A DNA stretch of 64,000 bases, taken from assembly GCA_030429545.1 (NCBI GenBank), contig JAUIFF010000007.1:62001-126000 (forward strand). The letters run 5' to 3'. This document shows positions 1 to 8,815 of the stretch, one piece after another. A program made the translations under genes and the position numbers. The notes under the pieces are model-generated. The model did no database searches, was not told where the DNA came from, and saw only the letters and a program-made list of their open reading frames with translations. This stretch comes from Polyangia bacterium. GTDB lineage: Bacteria; Myxococcota_A; Polyangia; Nannocystales; Nannocystaceae. Position 1 is the first letter of the stretch. Each line of letters starts with the position of its first letter.

Positions 1-1
1 C

Positions 2-52
2 TCTGTCGCCGATGCACTTGTGCCCGCGACGACCACGGAGTTACTGGGATGA
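2..52 (+). CDS. 3' end of an upstream gene, probably another menaquinone gene (partial)
   Basis: Frame 2 is open from the window edge to a TGA at 50-52 and reads SVADALVPATTTELLG before the stop. This TGA overlaps the menD start as ATGA, the same overlap used by later pairs of this operon, which supports real translation of this frame. Only 16 residues are visible, so the product cannot be recognised. An isochorismate synthase (menF) would fit by position, because menF often precedes menD, but that is inference. Confidence 0.45.
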   Translation, partial: SVADALVPATTTELLG

Positions 53-1944
53 GCACCCCTCGCGTGCAGCCACGAGCGCAGCCGCCGGTCAACAACGACT
101 CGGCGTCTGCCCTGACACGCGCTCTCTCGCAGTACAATTGTGTATACACAAAAACTGGCGAAGCTCGTCATCAGCCCGACCCACGCATCGCCCAGGCAAA
201 CGCGGCAGCCGCAGAGGCAGTGGTGTATGCCATGTGCCTTGCTGGGGTCGAACACGCGGTTGTTTCCCCGGGCTCACGCAACACGCCTGTCCTCCTGGCC
301 CTCCAGGCAAATTCCGCGATCGACGTTACTGTTGTTTTGGATGAGCGAACCGCCGGGTTTTATGCCCTCGGGCTTGCACGTACCGGCACCAAACCGGTTG
401 TACTTGTATGCACATCTGGCTCGGCGGGGGCACACTACGCAGCGGCCATCGCCGAAGCCAACCACAGCCGGCTCCCGTTAATTGCGATCACGGCCGATCG
501 GCCGGCGCGTCTGCACAACTGCGGCGCGCCCCAAACCATGGCCCAGGCACAGCTGTTTGCCGGCCAAACCCGCGGGTTTTGTCAGCTCGAAGCCCCCACG
601 GCCAGCACCAACCCCGACCAGTGGCTGGCCCACAGCCACAAACTTTTTGCACAAGCAACTTCTGTGCACCCGGGGCCGGTCCACCTCAACCTCAGGTTTG
701 CAAAGCCGCTGTGGAGCCACAAGCCCCGGTCGCCCTACACCCCCACAGCGCGGCCAGAACCATTGCCGTCAAGCCCACACACGGGAGTACTCGAACCCAA
801 GCTTGTCAGCACCCTCGCCACTAGCCTGGGTGGCGTCACCCGTGGGGCGATTGTCTGTGGCCCACAGCTCGGGGCAGACAACCCCGCACTCGCGCGGGCG
901 ATTGCAAAACTCGCCACGCAGCTCGGCTGGCCCCTCGTCGGCGAGCCCCTCATGGGTTGTGTGGGGTCGACACCCGCCCCACAAATCGCCTACGCAGATT
1001 TGTTTTTACGAACACCCCAGGTACAGCAGGAGCTCGCCCCTGAACTTGTGCTGCGCTTTGGCGCCATGCCGACCTCAAAGTTCGTTGGGCAATGGCTCGA
1101 AGCCCACGCCCGTGGCCGTACCCTGTTGGTCGATCCGGCTGCCCAGTGGCTCGACCCGACAAAAGGTGTAGACACACTTATTTCGGCCGAGCCCGTCGAA
1201 CTTTGTCGGCAACTGTGTCGCCAACTCCCGCCCAGCCAATCAGCCAGCCGGGACTATCTCAATGTATTTCGCGCACGCGACCAACAGACAGCCCGGGTTG
1301 TGCAGGCGCGCGACAGCCTGTGGTGGGAGGGCAGCATTTCGCGCACCATCGCCCAGACACTGGCACCGGGCACCCCCGTGCATATCGGCAACAGCAACGC
1401 CGTGCGCGACCTCGGCAGTTTTGCCCAAGCTCAGGCCAACGGCCTGCGGGTCCTCGGCAGCCGTGGGGTCAATGGCATCGATGGCAACGTGGCAACCGCC
1501 CTCGGTGAGATGCAAGCAGCCAAGGCCCGCGGCGTGTTGGTCTGTGGCGACCTCACCCTGCGCCATGACCTCGGTACACTGCTCAACGCCACGGGTGAGC
1601 TCCCAACCGACCTCACGGTGGTTGTCATCCAAAACGGCGGAGGCGGCATCTTCCGGCAATTGCCGATTTCCTCCCACCCTGTGGCCTTTGAGAAGTTCTT
1701 TTTGACCCCGCGCCAAAGTGTGCTCTCAGGGTTTTGCCAAGCCGCACACATCACCTACCGGCATGTTCGCAACCACCGCGAACTCGTCGACTCCCTTGTA
1801 GACACAACATCTCCAGGTACGAACGGGCTGTGTGTCATCGAAGTGGAGGTCGACGGCGCTGCCAGTGAAAATACGCGAAGACAACTGCTTGGGGAGCTGG
1901 CCACGACCCTTACCGCCCCCGGTCCACAGGCCGACTTGCCATAG
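49..1944 (+). CDS. menD: 2-succinyl-5-enolpyruvyl-6-hydroxy-3-cyclohexene-1-carboxylate synthase
   Basis: MenD is a thiamine-diphosphate enzyme that joins 2-oxoglutarate to isochorismate in menaquinone synthesis. Visible hallmarks are the substrate-site SPGSRNTP motif near residue 75, the ThDP-activating glutamate in LDERTAGFYALG (Glu99), the metal/ThDP motif GDLTLRHDLGTLL near residue 500 and NGGGGIF near residue 530. At 631 residues it is longer than the usual 550-580 because of about 50 poorly conserved N-terminal residues. ATG 49 is kept because it overlaps the upstream stop (ATGA), but the frame is open to the window edge, so a different start is possible. It is the first complete gene of a men operon. 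Confidence 0.93.
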   Translation: MSTPRVQPRAQPPVNNDSASALTRALSQYNCVYTKTGEARHQPDPRIAQANAAAAEAVVYAMCLAGVEHAVVSPGSRNTPVLLALQANSAIDVTVVLDERTAGFYALGLARTGTKPVVLVCTSGSAGAHYAAAIAEANHSRLPLIAITADRPARLHNCGAPQTMAQAQLFAGQTRGFCQLEAPTASTNPDQWLAHSHKLFAQATSVHPGPVHLNLRFAKPLWSHKPRSPYTPTARPEPLPSSPHTGVLEPKLVSTLATSLGGVTRGAIVCGPQLGADNPALARAIAKLATQLGWPLVGEPLMGCVGSTPAPQIAYADLFLRTPQVQQELAPELVLRFGAMPTSKFVGQWLEAHARGRTLLVDPAAQWLDPTKGVDTLISAEPVELCRQLCRQLPPSQSASRDYLNVFRARDQQTARVVQARDSLWWEGSISRTIAQTLAPGTPVHIGNSNAVRDLGSFAQAQANGLRVLGSRGVNGIDGNVATALGEMQAAKARGVLVCGDLTLRHDLGTLLNATGELPTDLTVVVIQNGGGGIFRQLPISSHPVAFEKFFLTPRQSVLSGFCQAAHITYRHVRNHRELVDSLVDTTSPGTNGLCVIEVEVDGAASENTRRQLLGELATTLTAPGPQADLP

Positions 1945-1987
1945 TTTCCGCACCACCGCACGCCCATCACTTGTATCTGCAAACGCC

Positions 1988-2887
1988 ATGACACCCACAT
2001 CACCAGCGCCACCATCCGCCCGCACCGCCTGGCTTGCCGCCCTGCGCCCGCGTACATTGGTGGCAGGTGTTGTGCCCGTTGCTGTCGGCACTGCCCTAGC
2101 GATTGAATACGGCACCCACCAGCCGGTTCTCACACTCGTCTGCGTTGGGGTTTCGTTGCTGCTACAAGTGGGTGTGAACCTCCACAACGACTTTGCAGAT
2201 GCCATGAGTGGGGCCGACGACGGCAATCGCCTCGGTCCCCAACGGGCGACTGCCGAGGGGTGGATTGCCCCCACAACCATCCGCAATGCCGCCTACGCCA
2301 CACTCGCGCTCGCCGGGTGTTTGGGCATGGTGCTCGTCGCCGTCGGCGGGCTGCCCATCTTCGTGGCTGGGGTGTTGTCGATCCTCGCCGCGCTCGGCTA
2401 CACCGGTGGTCCCGCGCCCCTCGGCTATCGCGGCCTCGGTGAGCTTCTTGTATTTACATTTTTTGGCCTGGTCGCCACCGGCGGGACGTTTTTTTTGCAC
2501 ACCGGTGTGCTGACAGCCCCGGCCCTGTGGGCGGCTGCCACCATCGGGAGCCTGGCCTCGGCGATTTTGGTCGTCAACAACCTCCGCGACCGCCACACCG
2601 ACAAGGCCTCGGGCAAGCGCACCCTGGCCGTGGTACTCGGTGCCCGGGCAACTCGCCTCGAATACACGTTTCTGATCGCGTTTGCCTACCTCGCCATCGC
2701 TGGCTTATGGCTCGTGGGCAAGGTCGATGCCGGGTGGCTACTCCCACTTTTGAGCCTTCCGCTCGCGGGTAAGCGGATCGCCGCAGTGTGGTCGCTCGAC
2801 GGCCGCGAGCTCAACGGCGAGCTCGCGCGCACGGCCCAGCTCGAACTGTTGTTTGGCCTGTTACTCAGTGTGGGGGCGGCATTATGA
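1988..2887 (+). CDS. menA: 1,4-dihydroxy-2-naphthoate polyprenyltransferase
   Basis: MenA is an integral membrane UbiA-family enzyme that attaches the polyprenyl tail to 1,4-dihydroxy-2-naphthoate, giving demethylmenaquinone. The two aspartate-rich prenyl-diphosphate/Mg motifs are present: NDFADAMSGADDGNRLGP from about residue 67 and NNLRDRHTDKASGKRTL from about residue 197, both very close to those of known MenA proteins. The 299 residues and roughly eight or nine hydrophobic stretches match the family. ATG 1988 was chosen because the family-like sequence begins there; a longer frame upstream only overlaps menD. Its stop overlaps the menC start (ATGA at 2884-2887). Confidence 0.92.
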   Translation: MTPTSPAPPSARTAWLAALRPRTLVAGVVPVAVGTALAIEYGTHQPVLTLVCVGVSLLLQVGVNLHNDFADAMSGADDGNRLGPQRATAEGWIAPTTIRNAAYATLALAGCLGMVLVAVGGLPIFVAGVLSILAALGYTGGPAPLGYRGLGELLVFTFFGLVATGGTFFLHTGVLTAPALWAAATIGSLASAILVVNNLRDRHTDKASGKRTLAVVLGARATRLEYTFLIAFAYLAIAGLWLVGKVDAGWLLPLLSLPLAGKRIAAVWSLDGRELNGELARTAQLELLFGLLLSVGAAL

Positions 2888-3960
2888 GTGCACATGCACA
2901 AAAATGGCCCGACCCGGCGGCGAATGTCGAAATCACCGGTATCAGCGTTGAGCCGTATACCCTGGCGCGGTCTCAGGCCCTACAAACTTCGCAGGTTTCA
3001 ACCCAAACCCGAAGTGGATGGATGGTCCGCATCTCGGGTACCCAAGGGTTGATTGGCCTTGGAGACATCGCCCCGTGGCCCGGTTTTGGTGCGGATGCGC
3101 AAACACTTGCCCCGCAGCTCGATGAGCTCGCCCGGCGAATCCCGCCGGCCTTGAGCCTGGGACAACTCCCGGACTTCGATCGCCAACTCTCCACGCTCGC
3201 CGCCCCGATTCGCCACGGCTTGACAACCGCCCTCCTCGATTTACTTGCACAGGCAAAAAACCTTCCGCTGGCCCACATGCTGGGACCTGCCCCGGCACGC
3301 GAGGTCTCGACGGCAACAGTTATCGACACCGTCGAGCAAGCTATTGCAGCGGTCCGAGCTGGGTTTACGTGCCTTAAGCTCAAACTGGGTGTAGCTGACC
3401 CTGGCGACGACCTCGACCGGGTTGGGGCGATTCGTAAAGCCTGTCCACGCACCCAGCTTCGGGTCGATGTCAACGGTGGATGGACCCACTCACTCGCGGC
3501 CGATATGTGCCAACGCTTGGCGGTACACGGGCTTGCGTGGATCGAACAACCGCTTCCCGCCAACGACCTCGAGGGCATGGCAAAGCTTCAGGCCAACAGC
3601 CCGGTCAAACTCGCCCTCGATGAAACACTTGCCTGTCCCGAGCGACGCCTCATGGCCGAAACCTTGGGGCTGGGCGACGTTTGGGTCCTCAAACCGTCGG
3701 CCATTGGCGGCCTGCTTGCGACACTCGATGTACACGCAACGGCACGGGCAGCTGGCCGACAAACCTGCATCTCGTTTGCCTGGACCTCGGCGATCGGCCA
3801 ACGGGCGGCGGTTTGCCTGGCTGCAAACGTCGCCAACAACCGCATCCACGGGCTGACGAGCCCATGGACAACCGACATCGCCCCGGCCCTGGCAACCACG
3901 AGTCGCGGCACACTCCTGGTCCCACAAACACCGGGCCTCGGCCTTGGGGAGGTCCCATGA
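2884..3960 (+). CDS. menC: o-succinylbenzoate synthase
   Basis: MenC is an enolase-superfamily dehydratase that converts SHCHC to o-succinylbenzoate. The catalytic framework is complete: KLKLG (Lys165 and Lys167), Asp in RVDVNGGW near 194, Glu in IEQPLP near 221, Asp in LDETLA near 246, and the second-face lysine in VLKPSAIGG near 269. Length is 358 residues, slightly longer than typical. Start and stop both overlap neighbours by four bases (ATGA with menA and with menE), so translation is probably coupled. Codons 2-5 carry a copy of the TGYANNTRCA motif at 2889-2898. Confidence 0.92.
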   Translation: MSAHAQKWPDPAANVEITGISVEPYTLARSQALQTSQVSTQTRSGWMVRISGTQGLIGLGDIAPWPGFGADAQTLAPQLDELARRIPPALSLGQLPDFDRQLSTLAAPIRHGLTTALLDLLAQAKNLPLAHMLGPAPAREVSTATVIDTVEQAIAAVRAGFTCLKLKLGVADPGDDLDRVGAIRKACPRTQLRVDVNGGWTHSLAADMCQRLAVHGLAWIEQPLPANDLEGMAKLQANSPVKLALDETLACPERRLMAETLGLGDVWVLKPSAIGGLLATLDVHATARAAGRQTCISFAWTSAIGQRAAVCLAANVANNRIHGLTSPWTTDIAPALATTSRGTLLVPQTPGLGLGEVP

Positions 3961-5345
3961 CTGAGGTTTTTCACCCACTGGCGGCCACTGCCCGCGCGCG
4001 CCCGGAGCATCCGGTGCTCATCACCCCGCAACGCAACTGGCGTGCGCGCGAGCTTGCCGAGCACGTCGCTCGAGTTGCCAACTCGTTGCGTCTGCAAGGA
4101 TTGCAGCCGGGCACACCCGTCGCGCTGTGCGGGCCCGCCTGCTCGGACTGGGTGATTGCCCTCCACGCCATCGGCTGGGCCGGTGGCATTGCCTGCCCTG
4201 TCGGTCCCGGCCAGGCGATCGATAGCAGCATTGCGTTTGCGGTTTCGACAGGAGCTGAGCTTCCTGCGCGGGTCCATGCACTGGACCTTACCGCCGCGAA
4301 CCTGCCTTTGCCCGAGCCAATGTGGCCGCTGGGTGAGGTCCGCCTGTGGATGACGACTTCGGGTTCGACCGGGGTTGCCAAAACCATCCCACTCACTAGC
4401 GGTCAGCTGTTGTTTTCGGCCATGGGTTCGACGATTCGCCTGGGCCACCAGCTCGCCGACCGATGGCTGTGTTGCCTGCCACTTCACCACATCGGAGGGC
4501 TTTCGATCCTGCTGCGAACCGCCTGGCTTGCGACCTGTGCCGAAGTTCACCCGAGATTCGATGCGGAGCTTGTCAATCGCCGGATCGACAGTGGTGAAGT
4601 CAGTCAGATCTCGCTGGTTCCAACCATGCTCGCGCGCCTGCTCGATGCCCGTAGCCAGCGACCCTTTCCTGCCAGCCTGCGCACTGTTTTGCTGGGCGGA
4701 GCTGCCTGTAGCGACGAGCTGCGCAGCCGCTGTACAAAGCTTGGGGTTCCGGTTGCCTATACATGGGGTATGACCGAAACCGCGTCGCAAGTTGCAACAT
4801 CGTTTGTTGGCAAGCCACCAACCCAACCCGGCGAGGTCGGCCCACCGCTGGCGTTTGCCAAGGTCCATCAGCCGCACACAACGGGCGGGCAGCTGGTTGT
4901 GACCGGGCCGGTCGTCGGCGGCACATTACCGACCGCCGACTGCGGGCATCTCGATGCCATGGAAAACGTGCATGTACATGGTCGCCGGGATCGGGTGATC
5001 ATCTCAGGCGGCGAAAATGTCGACCCTGTGCGGGTCGAGCAGACCCTGCGTGACCACCCGCAGGTTGAGGACGTCTCGGTTTTTGGCGTGCCCGACCCAA
5101 CCTGGGGACAGCGCGTGGCCGCCGTGCTGGTTGCGACCTGTAGGCCCGACGGCAACCGCACCCCGCCCGATCCCACTGAATTCGAAACCTGGTTTCGTGG
5201 ACAGCTCGCTCCACACGAGCGCCCTCGCCAACTCGCCTGGTGTCACGGCCTGCCGCGGACAACCACCGACAAGTTACCCAGGGCCGCGCTCCTGCAACTG
5301 CTCACCGCGGCCCAACCTCCGCACGCCCCCCTAGGAGGCCGATAA
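3957..5345 (+). CDS. menE: o-succinylbenzoate--CoA ligase
   Basis: MenE is an ANL-superfamily adenylate-forming ligase that activates o-succinylbenzoate with ATP and CoA. Visible motifs are the phosphate loop TTSGSTGVAKT near residue 131, YTWGMTETASQ (A5 motif), GRRDRVIISGGENV (hinge, A8) and the C-terminal catalytic lysine in TTDKLPRAAL near residue 438. Length 462 is normal. The start overlaps the menC stop. MenB, the next enzyme of the pathway (naphthoate synthase), is not in the window, nor is a recognisable menH or menI, so those steps must be encoded elsewhere. Confidence 0.92.
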   Translation: MTEVFHPLAATARARPEHPVLITPQRNWRARELAEHVARVANSLRLQGLQPGTPVALCGPACSDWVIALHAIGWAGGIACPVGPGQAIDSSIAFAVSTGAELPARVHALDLTAANLPLPEPMWPLGEVRLWMTTSGSTGVAKTIPLTSGQLLFSAMGSTIRLGHQLADRWLCCLPLHHIGGLSILLRTAWLATCAEVHPRFDAELVNRRIDSGEVSQISLVPTMLARLLDARSQRPFPASLRTVLLGGAACSDELRSRCTKLGVPVAYTWGMTETASQVATSFVGKPPTQPGEVGPPLAFAKVHQPHTTGGQLVVTGPVVGGTLPTADCGHLDAMENVHVHGRRDRVIISGGENVDPVRVEQTLRDHPQVEDVSVFGVPDPTWGQRVAAVLVATCRPDGNRTPPDPTEFETWFRGQLAPHERPRQLAWCHGLPRTTTDKLPRAALLQLLTAAQPPHAPLGGR

Positions 5346-5348
5346 ACG

Positions 5349-6419
5349 ATGGAAGGAACACATCCCAATCCCGTCCTCGCACCCCTTCGCCAGGTTGGCC
5401 AACAACATGGCCTCACCCCGCTGAGCTCTCGCCTACACGAGATCGAGGCATGGCTCGGGGATGACCTGCGCGCCTTAGATGGGGCGATTGGTGAGCTGGT
5501 TGAAAGCCTCTCACAACCCGACCCTCGCGGCCAGGAACGCCGTGCGGCCGGACACCTGTTGCGTGTCCCTGGCAAACGCATTCGTCCGCTTTGTGTCCTG
5601 CTGGGTGCGCGCCTAGGCAACCGCGGGCTCGATGGGATCACCCGCGATCTGGCGGTGGCCAGCGAGCTGATCCACGCGGCCACGCTGTTGCACGACGATG
5701 TCCTCGACCAGGGAGAGGTTCGCCGCGGTGCTCCCACGGCCCGTGTGGAGTTTGGCAACCCGGTAAGTATTTTGGCCGGCGACCACCTCCTCGTCCAAGC
5801 ACTGCAACGGATTGCCCGCTGCGGGCACCTGACCCTGCTCCAAGATGTCCTCGAGGTCATCGACGAAATGGTGCGGGCCGAGGCCCTGCAACTGGCGCGT
5901 CGCAACCTTATCCCCGAGGACCTCAGCGTCGCCCGCAAAACCTACCTCGAGGTCGTCCACGGCAAAACGGCCTCGCTGTTTCGCTGGAGCCTCGAAGCCG
6001 GTGCCACCTGTGCCGGGCTCGACAGCACCACGATTGCCACCCTCGGCCGGGTTGGCCTGCACATTGGCACCGCCTTTCAAGTCGTCGATGACCTGCTCGA
6101 CGTCCGCGGCCAACCGCAACTCACGGGCAAGCCGGTGTGGGTCGACCTGCACGAGGGCAAGCTGACCTGGCCCTTGCTCACCACCCTCGAGCGCCGGCCG
6201 TCACTGCACCGCGAACTGCTCGATCACCCCGGTTTACTTGTACAAGCACAGGCTCGCCTGCGCCGCGAAGTACTCGCCTGTCGTGCCGATGAGTCGACCG
6301 CTGCATTTGCCTTTGAACTGGCGGCCACGGCCCATCGTGAGCTCCACACACTGCCGGCAGGTAAGGCCCGCGATGCCCTCACTGCTCTGATTGACACGAT
6401 TGTCTCGCGGGTGCGGTAA
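5349..6419 (+). CDS. polyprenyl diphosphate synthase (trans-isoprenyl, menaquinone side chain)
   Basis: The protein is a chain-elongating isoprenyl diphosphate synthase that condenses isopentenyl diphosphate onto an allylic primer. The first aspartate-rich motif is LLHDDVLD near residue 113 and the second is QVVDDLLDVRG near 243; the basic patch GKRIRPL lies between the N-terminal extension and the first motif. It has 356 residues, with about 40 extra at the N terminus. A TAGGAGG sequence at about 5333 lies 10 bases before the ATG, and only three bases separate it from menE. In this operon it most probably makes the menaquinone tail (heptaprenyl or octaprenyl); chain length cannot be read from the motifs. 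Confidence 0.88.
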   Translation: MEGTHPNPVLAPLRQVGQQHGLTPLSSRLHEIEAWLGDDLRALDGAIGELVESLSQPDPRGQERRAAGHLLRVPGKRIRPLCVLLGARLGNRGLDGITRDLAVASELIHAATLLHDDVLDQGEVRRGAPTARVEFGNPVSILAGDHLLVQALQRIARCGHLTLLQDVLEVIDEMVRAEALQLARRNLIPEDLSVARKTYLEVVHGKTASLFRWSLEAGATCAGLDSTTIATLGRVGLHIGTAFQVVDDLLDVRGQPQLTGKPVWVDLHEGKLTWPLLTTLERRPSLHRELLDHPGLLVQAQARLRREVLACRADESTAAFAFELAATAHRELHTLPAGKARDALTALIDTIVSRVR

Positions 6420-6453
6420 CCGACCCGCCGCTGCCACCGATAGGAGATTTGTG

Positions 6454-7179
6454 ATGTCCAACCCAGATGCCGATGTTTCGACCCAGGTCCGCCCCGGTAG
6501 TGGGGCGATGTTTGATGCCATCGCACCGCGCTACGACCTCCTCAATCGGCTGATGAGCCTCGGACTCGACAGTCGTTGGCGCCGGCGTGCGGTCGATGCC
6601 CTACAAGCACCGGCCGGGGCCAACATCCTCGATGTCGCCGCCGGTACCCTCGACGTCTCACTCGAGGTCGTCGCCCGGGTCCACAATGCCGCAGTCACGG
6701 CCCTCGACCCCTCGCCGCAAATGCTCGCCTACGGGGAGCGTAAGGCCGGCGAACAAGGTGTCGATACACAAATCTCGACGATCGTCGGCGATGCCTGTGC
6801 CCTGGAGTTTGCCGACAACACATTCGACGGTGCGGTCGTGAGCTTTGGTATCCGCAATATCCCGGACCGCCCGTTGGCCCTGCGCGAGATGGTGCGTGTG
6901 TGCAAACCGGGGAGCCGCATCGTTGTTCTCGAACTCACCGAGCCCCGCACCGGCCTGCTCGCTCCCCTGGCTCGCATGCATGTACACCATCTTGTGCCAC
7001 GGCTCGGGGCCCTGCTGTCGGGGCAACGTGAGTACCGCTACCTCCAACGCTCGATCGCGGCATTTCCCCCGCCGGCGGAGTTTGTCGAGATGATGGCCGA
7101 GGCCGGCTTGCAGCAAACTCGCTGCGAGCGGCTCAGCCTCGGGGCCGTCCATCTGTTTGTCGGGGTCGTCCCGAACTAG
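6454..7179 (+). CDS. menG: demethylmenaquinone methyltransferase (UbiE/MenG family)
   Basis: This class I SAM methyltransferase performs the last step, C-methylation of demethylmenaquinone. Family signatures are visible: AMFDAIAPRYDLLNRLMSLG at the N terminus, the SAM loop ILDVAAGTLDVS near residue 58, and FGIRNIPDRPLALREM, the UbiE signature. ATG 6454 follows a TAGGAG ribosome-binding site by seven bases; an in-frame GTG lies one codon earlier. It has 241 residues. The last 30 codons and the following sequence are repeated in tandem just downstream (see the 105-bp duplication); the second copy lies after the stop and is not translated in this frame. Confidence 0.9.
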   Translation: MSNPDADVSTQVRPGSGAMFDAIAPRYDLLNRLMSLGLDSRWRRRAVDALQAPAGANILDVAAGTLDVSLEVVARVHNAAVTALDPSPQMLAYGERKAGEQGVDTQISTIVGDACALEFADNTFDGAVVSFGIRNIPDRPLALREMVRVCKPGSRIVVLELTEPRTGLLAPLARMHVHHLVPRLGALLSGQREYRYLQRSIAAFPPPAEFVEMMAEAGLQQTRCERLSLGAVHLFVGVVPN

Positions 7180-7298
7180 CGGATTTTATCGACGATGATG
7201 GCCGAGGCCGGCTTGCAGCAAACTCGCTGCGAGCGGCTCAGCCTCGGGGCCGTCCGTCTGTTTGTCGGGGTCGTCCCGAACTAGCGGATTTTATCGAC
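7089..7298. repeat. 105-bp tandem duplication at the convergent menG/DAHP synthase ends
   Basis: Bases 7089-7193 are repeated at 7194-7298 with one visible difference (A at 7151, G at 7256). The unit holds the last 30 codons of menG with its stop, the bases between the genes and the last bases of the convergent DAHP synthase gene including its TAA. The first copy serves menG, the second serves the DAHP synthase. Near-identity suggests a recent event. Confidence 0.95.
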
Positions 7299-8649
7299 GA
7301 CGCCGGCGACGGGCCTGCATCCGGCGGGCAATTGCAAATGCCATCTCGAGGGCCTGCCGGTAGTTGAGCCGGGGGTCGCACGCGGTGGCATAGTTGGAGT
7401 CGAGGTCGACCTCGCGCACGCCCCCGCCTGTACATTCAGTCACATCCTCGCCGGTCAACTCAAAGTGCACACCCCCGAGATGCGAGCCACAGCCCTCGTG
7501 TAGATCGAACGAACGCTCAATCTCCAGCAGGATGTCCTCAAAGTCGCGGGTTTTGACGCCACTTTTGAGTTTCTTTGTATTGCCATGCATCGGGTCGCAA
7601 ATCCACAGCACCGTACGCCCGGCCCGGCGGACCTTGTCGATCAAGTTTGGCAGCACCTGGTGGACCGTCTCCGCACCTAGACGGGTAATCAGCACGAGTT
7701 TACCGGGTTCGTCTTGCGGATTGAGTGCACGTGCAACTTCAACAATCTCATCGGGGTCGGCGGTCGGTCCGATCTTGAGCCCGACGGCGTTGCGAATGCC
7801 CCGGAAAAACTCAATGTGGGCGCCGTCGAGTGCCCGGGTGCGCTCGCCGATCCACGGCATATGGGTGGTGAGGTCGTAGTACCCCTCCCGCCGTGGCACC
7901 CTGCGGGTTTGCGCAGCTTCGTAGTGGAGGTTGAGGCCCTCGTGTGAGGTGAAAAACTCAATCCGGGTCAGCTCATCGAGCGAGCCCTCCCCTAGCGCCT
8001 CCATAAACCGCAGGGCCTCACTGAGCTGGCGGGTGTACTCGCTGTACTGGGCACGCAACTCGAGCGGCAGCTCGACCCGCGACAAAAACGAAAGGTCCCA
8101 GTACTCGGGATGGTGGAGGTCGGCAAATCCACCGCCGGACAGCGAGCGGATAAAGTTGAGTGTCATGGCTGCGTGGCTGTACGCATCGAGCAACCGATGG
8201 GGATCGATCCGCCGGGCGTTCGGGGCAAATTCTGCCTGATTGACCAGGTCACCAAAGTAATTCGGCAGGGTCTGACCGTCGCGCTCCTCGACCGGTTTGG
8301 AGCGGGGTTTGGCATATTGACCGGCGAGACGACCGACGCGAATCACCGGACGTTTGCCGCCCTGAATCAACACCAGGGACATCTGCAGCAGGATCTTGAG
8401 TTTGTTGGCGATGATCGTCGGTACGCAATCATCCAGGGTTTCAGCACAGTCGCCGCCCTGCAACAAAAACCGGTTGCCACGCTGGGCGTCGGCGATCTGC
8501 TGTTTGAGCCGCTCAATCTCCCACGAGGTCACCAACGGGGGCAGCGTCCGCAGGCGGGAAACGACTCCGGTCAGCGCCTCGCTGTCGGGGTAGTCGATCG
8601 CCTGGGCCTGGGGCCGGGATTCCCACGAGTTGAGACTCCACTTGTTCAT
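7291..8649 (-). CDS. class II 3-deoxy-D-arabino-heptulosonate 7-phosphate synthase
   Basis: The enzyme condenses phosphoenolpyruvate and erythrose 4-phosphate, the first step of the shikimate pathway. It is the plant/Mycobacterium-type class II form: LLQGGDCAETLDDC near residue 62 holds the metal-binding Cys, ICDPMHGNT the metal His, and GVHFELTGEDVTEC the metal Glu; WIGERTRALDGAH and GLKIGPTADPDE are further family blocks. Length 452 is typical. The C terminus ends in a run of arginines. Chorismate is the precursor of menaquinone, so the convergent placement next to the men operon is functionally sensible, although the two are transcribed apart. Confidence 0.93.
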   Translation of the reverse strand: MNKWSLNSWESRPQAQAIDYPDSEALTGVVSRLRTLPPLVTSWEIERLKQQIADAQRGNRFLLQGGDCAETLDDCVPTIIANKLKILLQMSLVLIQGGKRPVIRVGRLAGQYAKPRSKPVEERDGQTLPNYFGDLVNQAEFAPNARRIDPHRLLDAYSHAAMTLNFIRSLSGGGFADLHHPEYWDLSFLSRVELPLELRAQYSEYTRQLSEALRFMEALGEGSLDELTRIEFFTSHEGLNLHYEAAQTRRVPRREGYYDLTTHMPWIGERTRALDGAHIEFFRGIRNAVGLKIGPTADPDEIVEVARALNPQDEPGKLVLITRLGAETVHQVLPNLIDKVRRAGRTVLWICDPMHGNTKKLKSGVKTRDFEDILLEIERSFDLHEGCGSHLGGVHFELTGEDVTECTGGGVREVDLDSNYATACDPRLNYRQALEMAFAIARRMQARRRRRR

Positions 8650-8815
8650 TGCCGGATTGTACCTGGCAAATGGGACATCACGGTAACATTTGCTCGGCTC
8701 GGACAGCGCTGGCCTATCCGCAAAGTCTGCACGTGTTGCTCATGTATGCGCACACAAATCCGGCGCGCAAATGATGTACACGCAACTGCTTTGCCCGATG
8801 CTCGACGATACCGAC

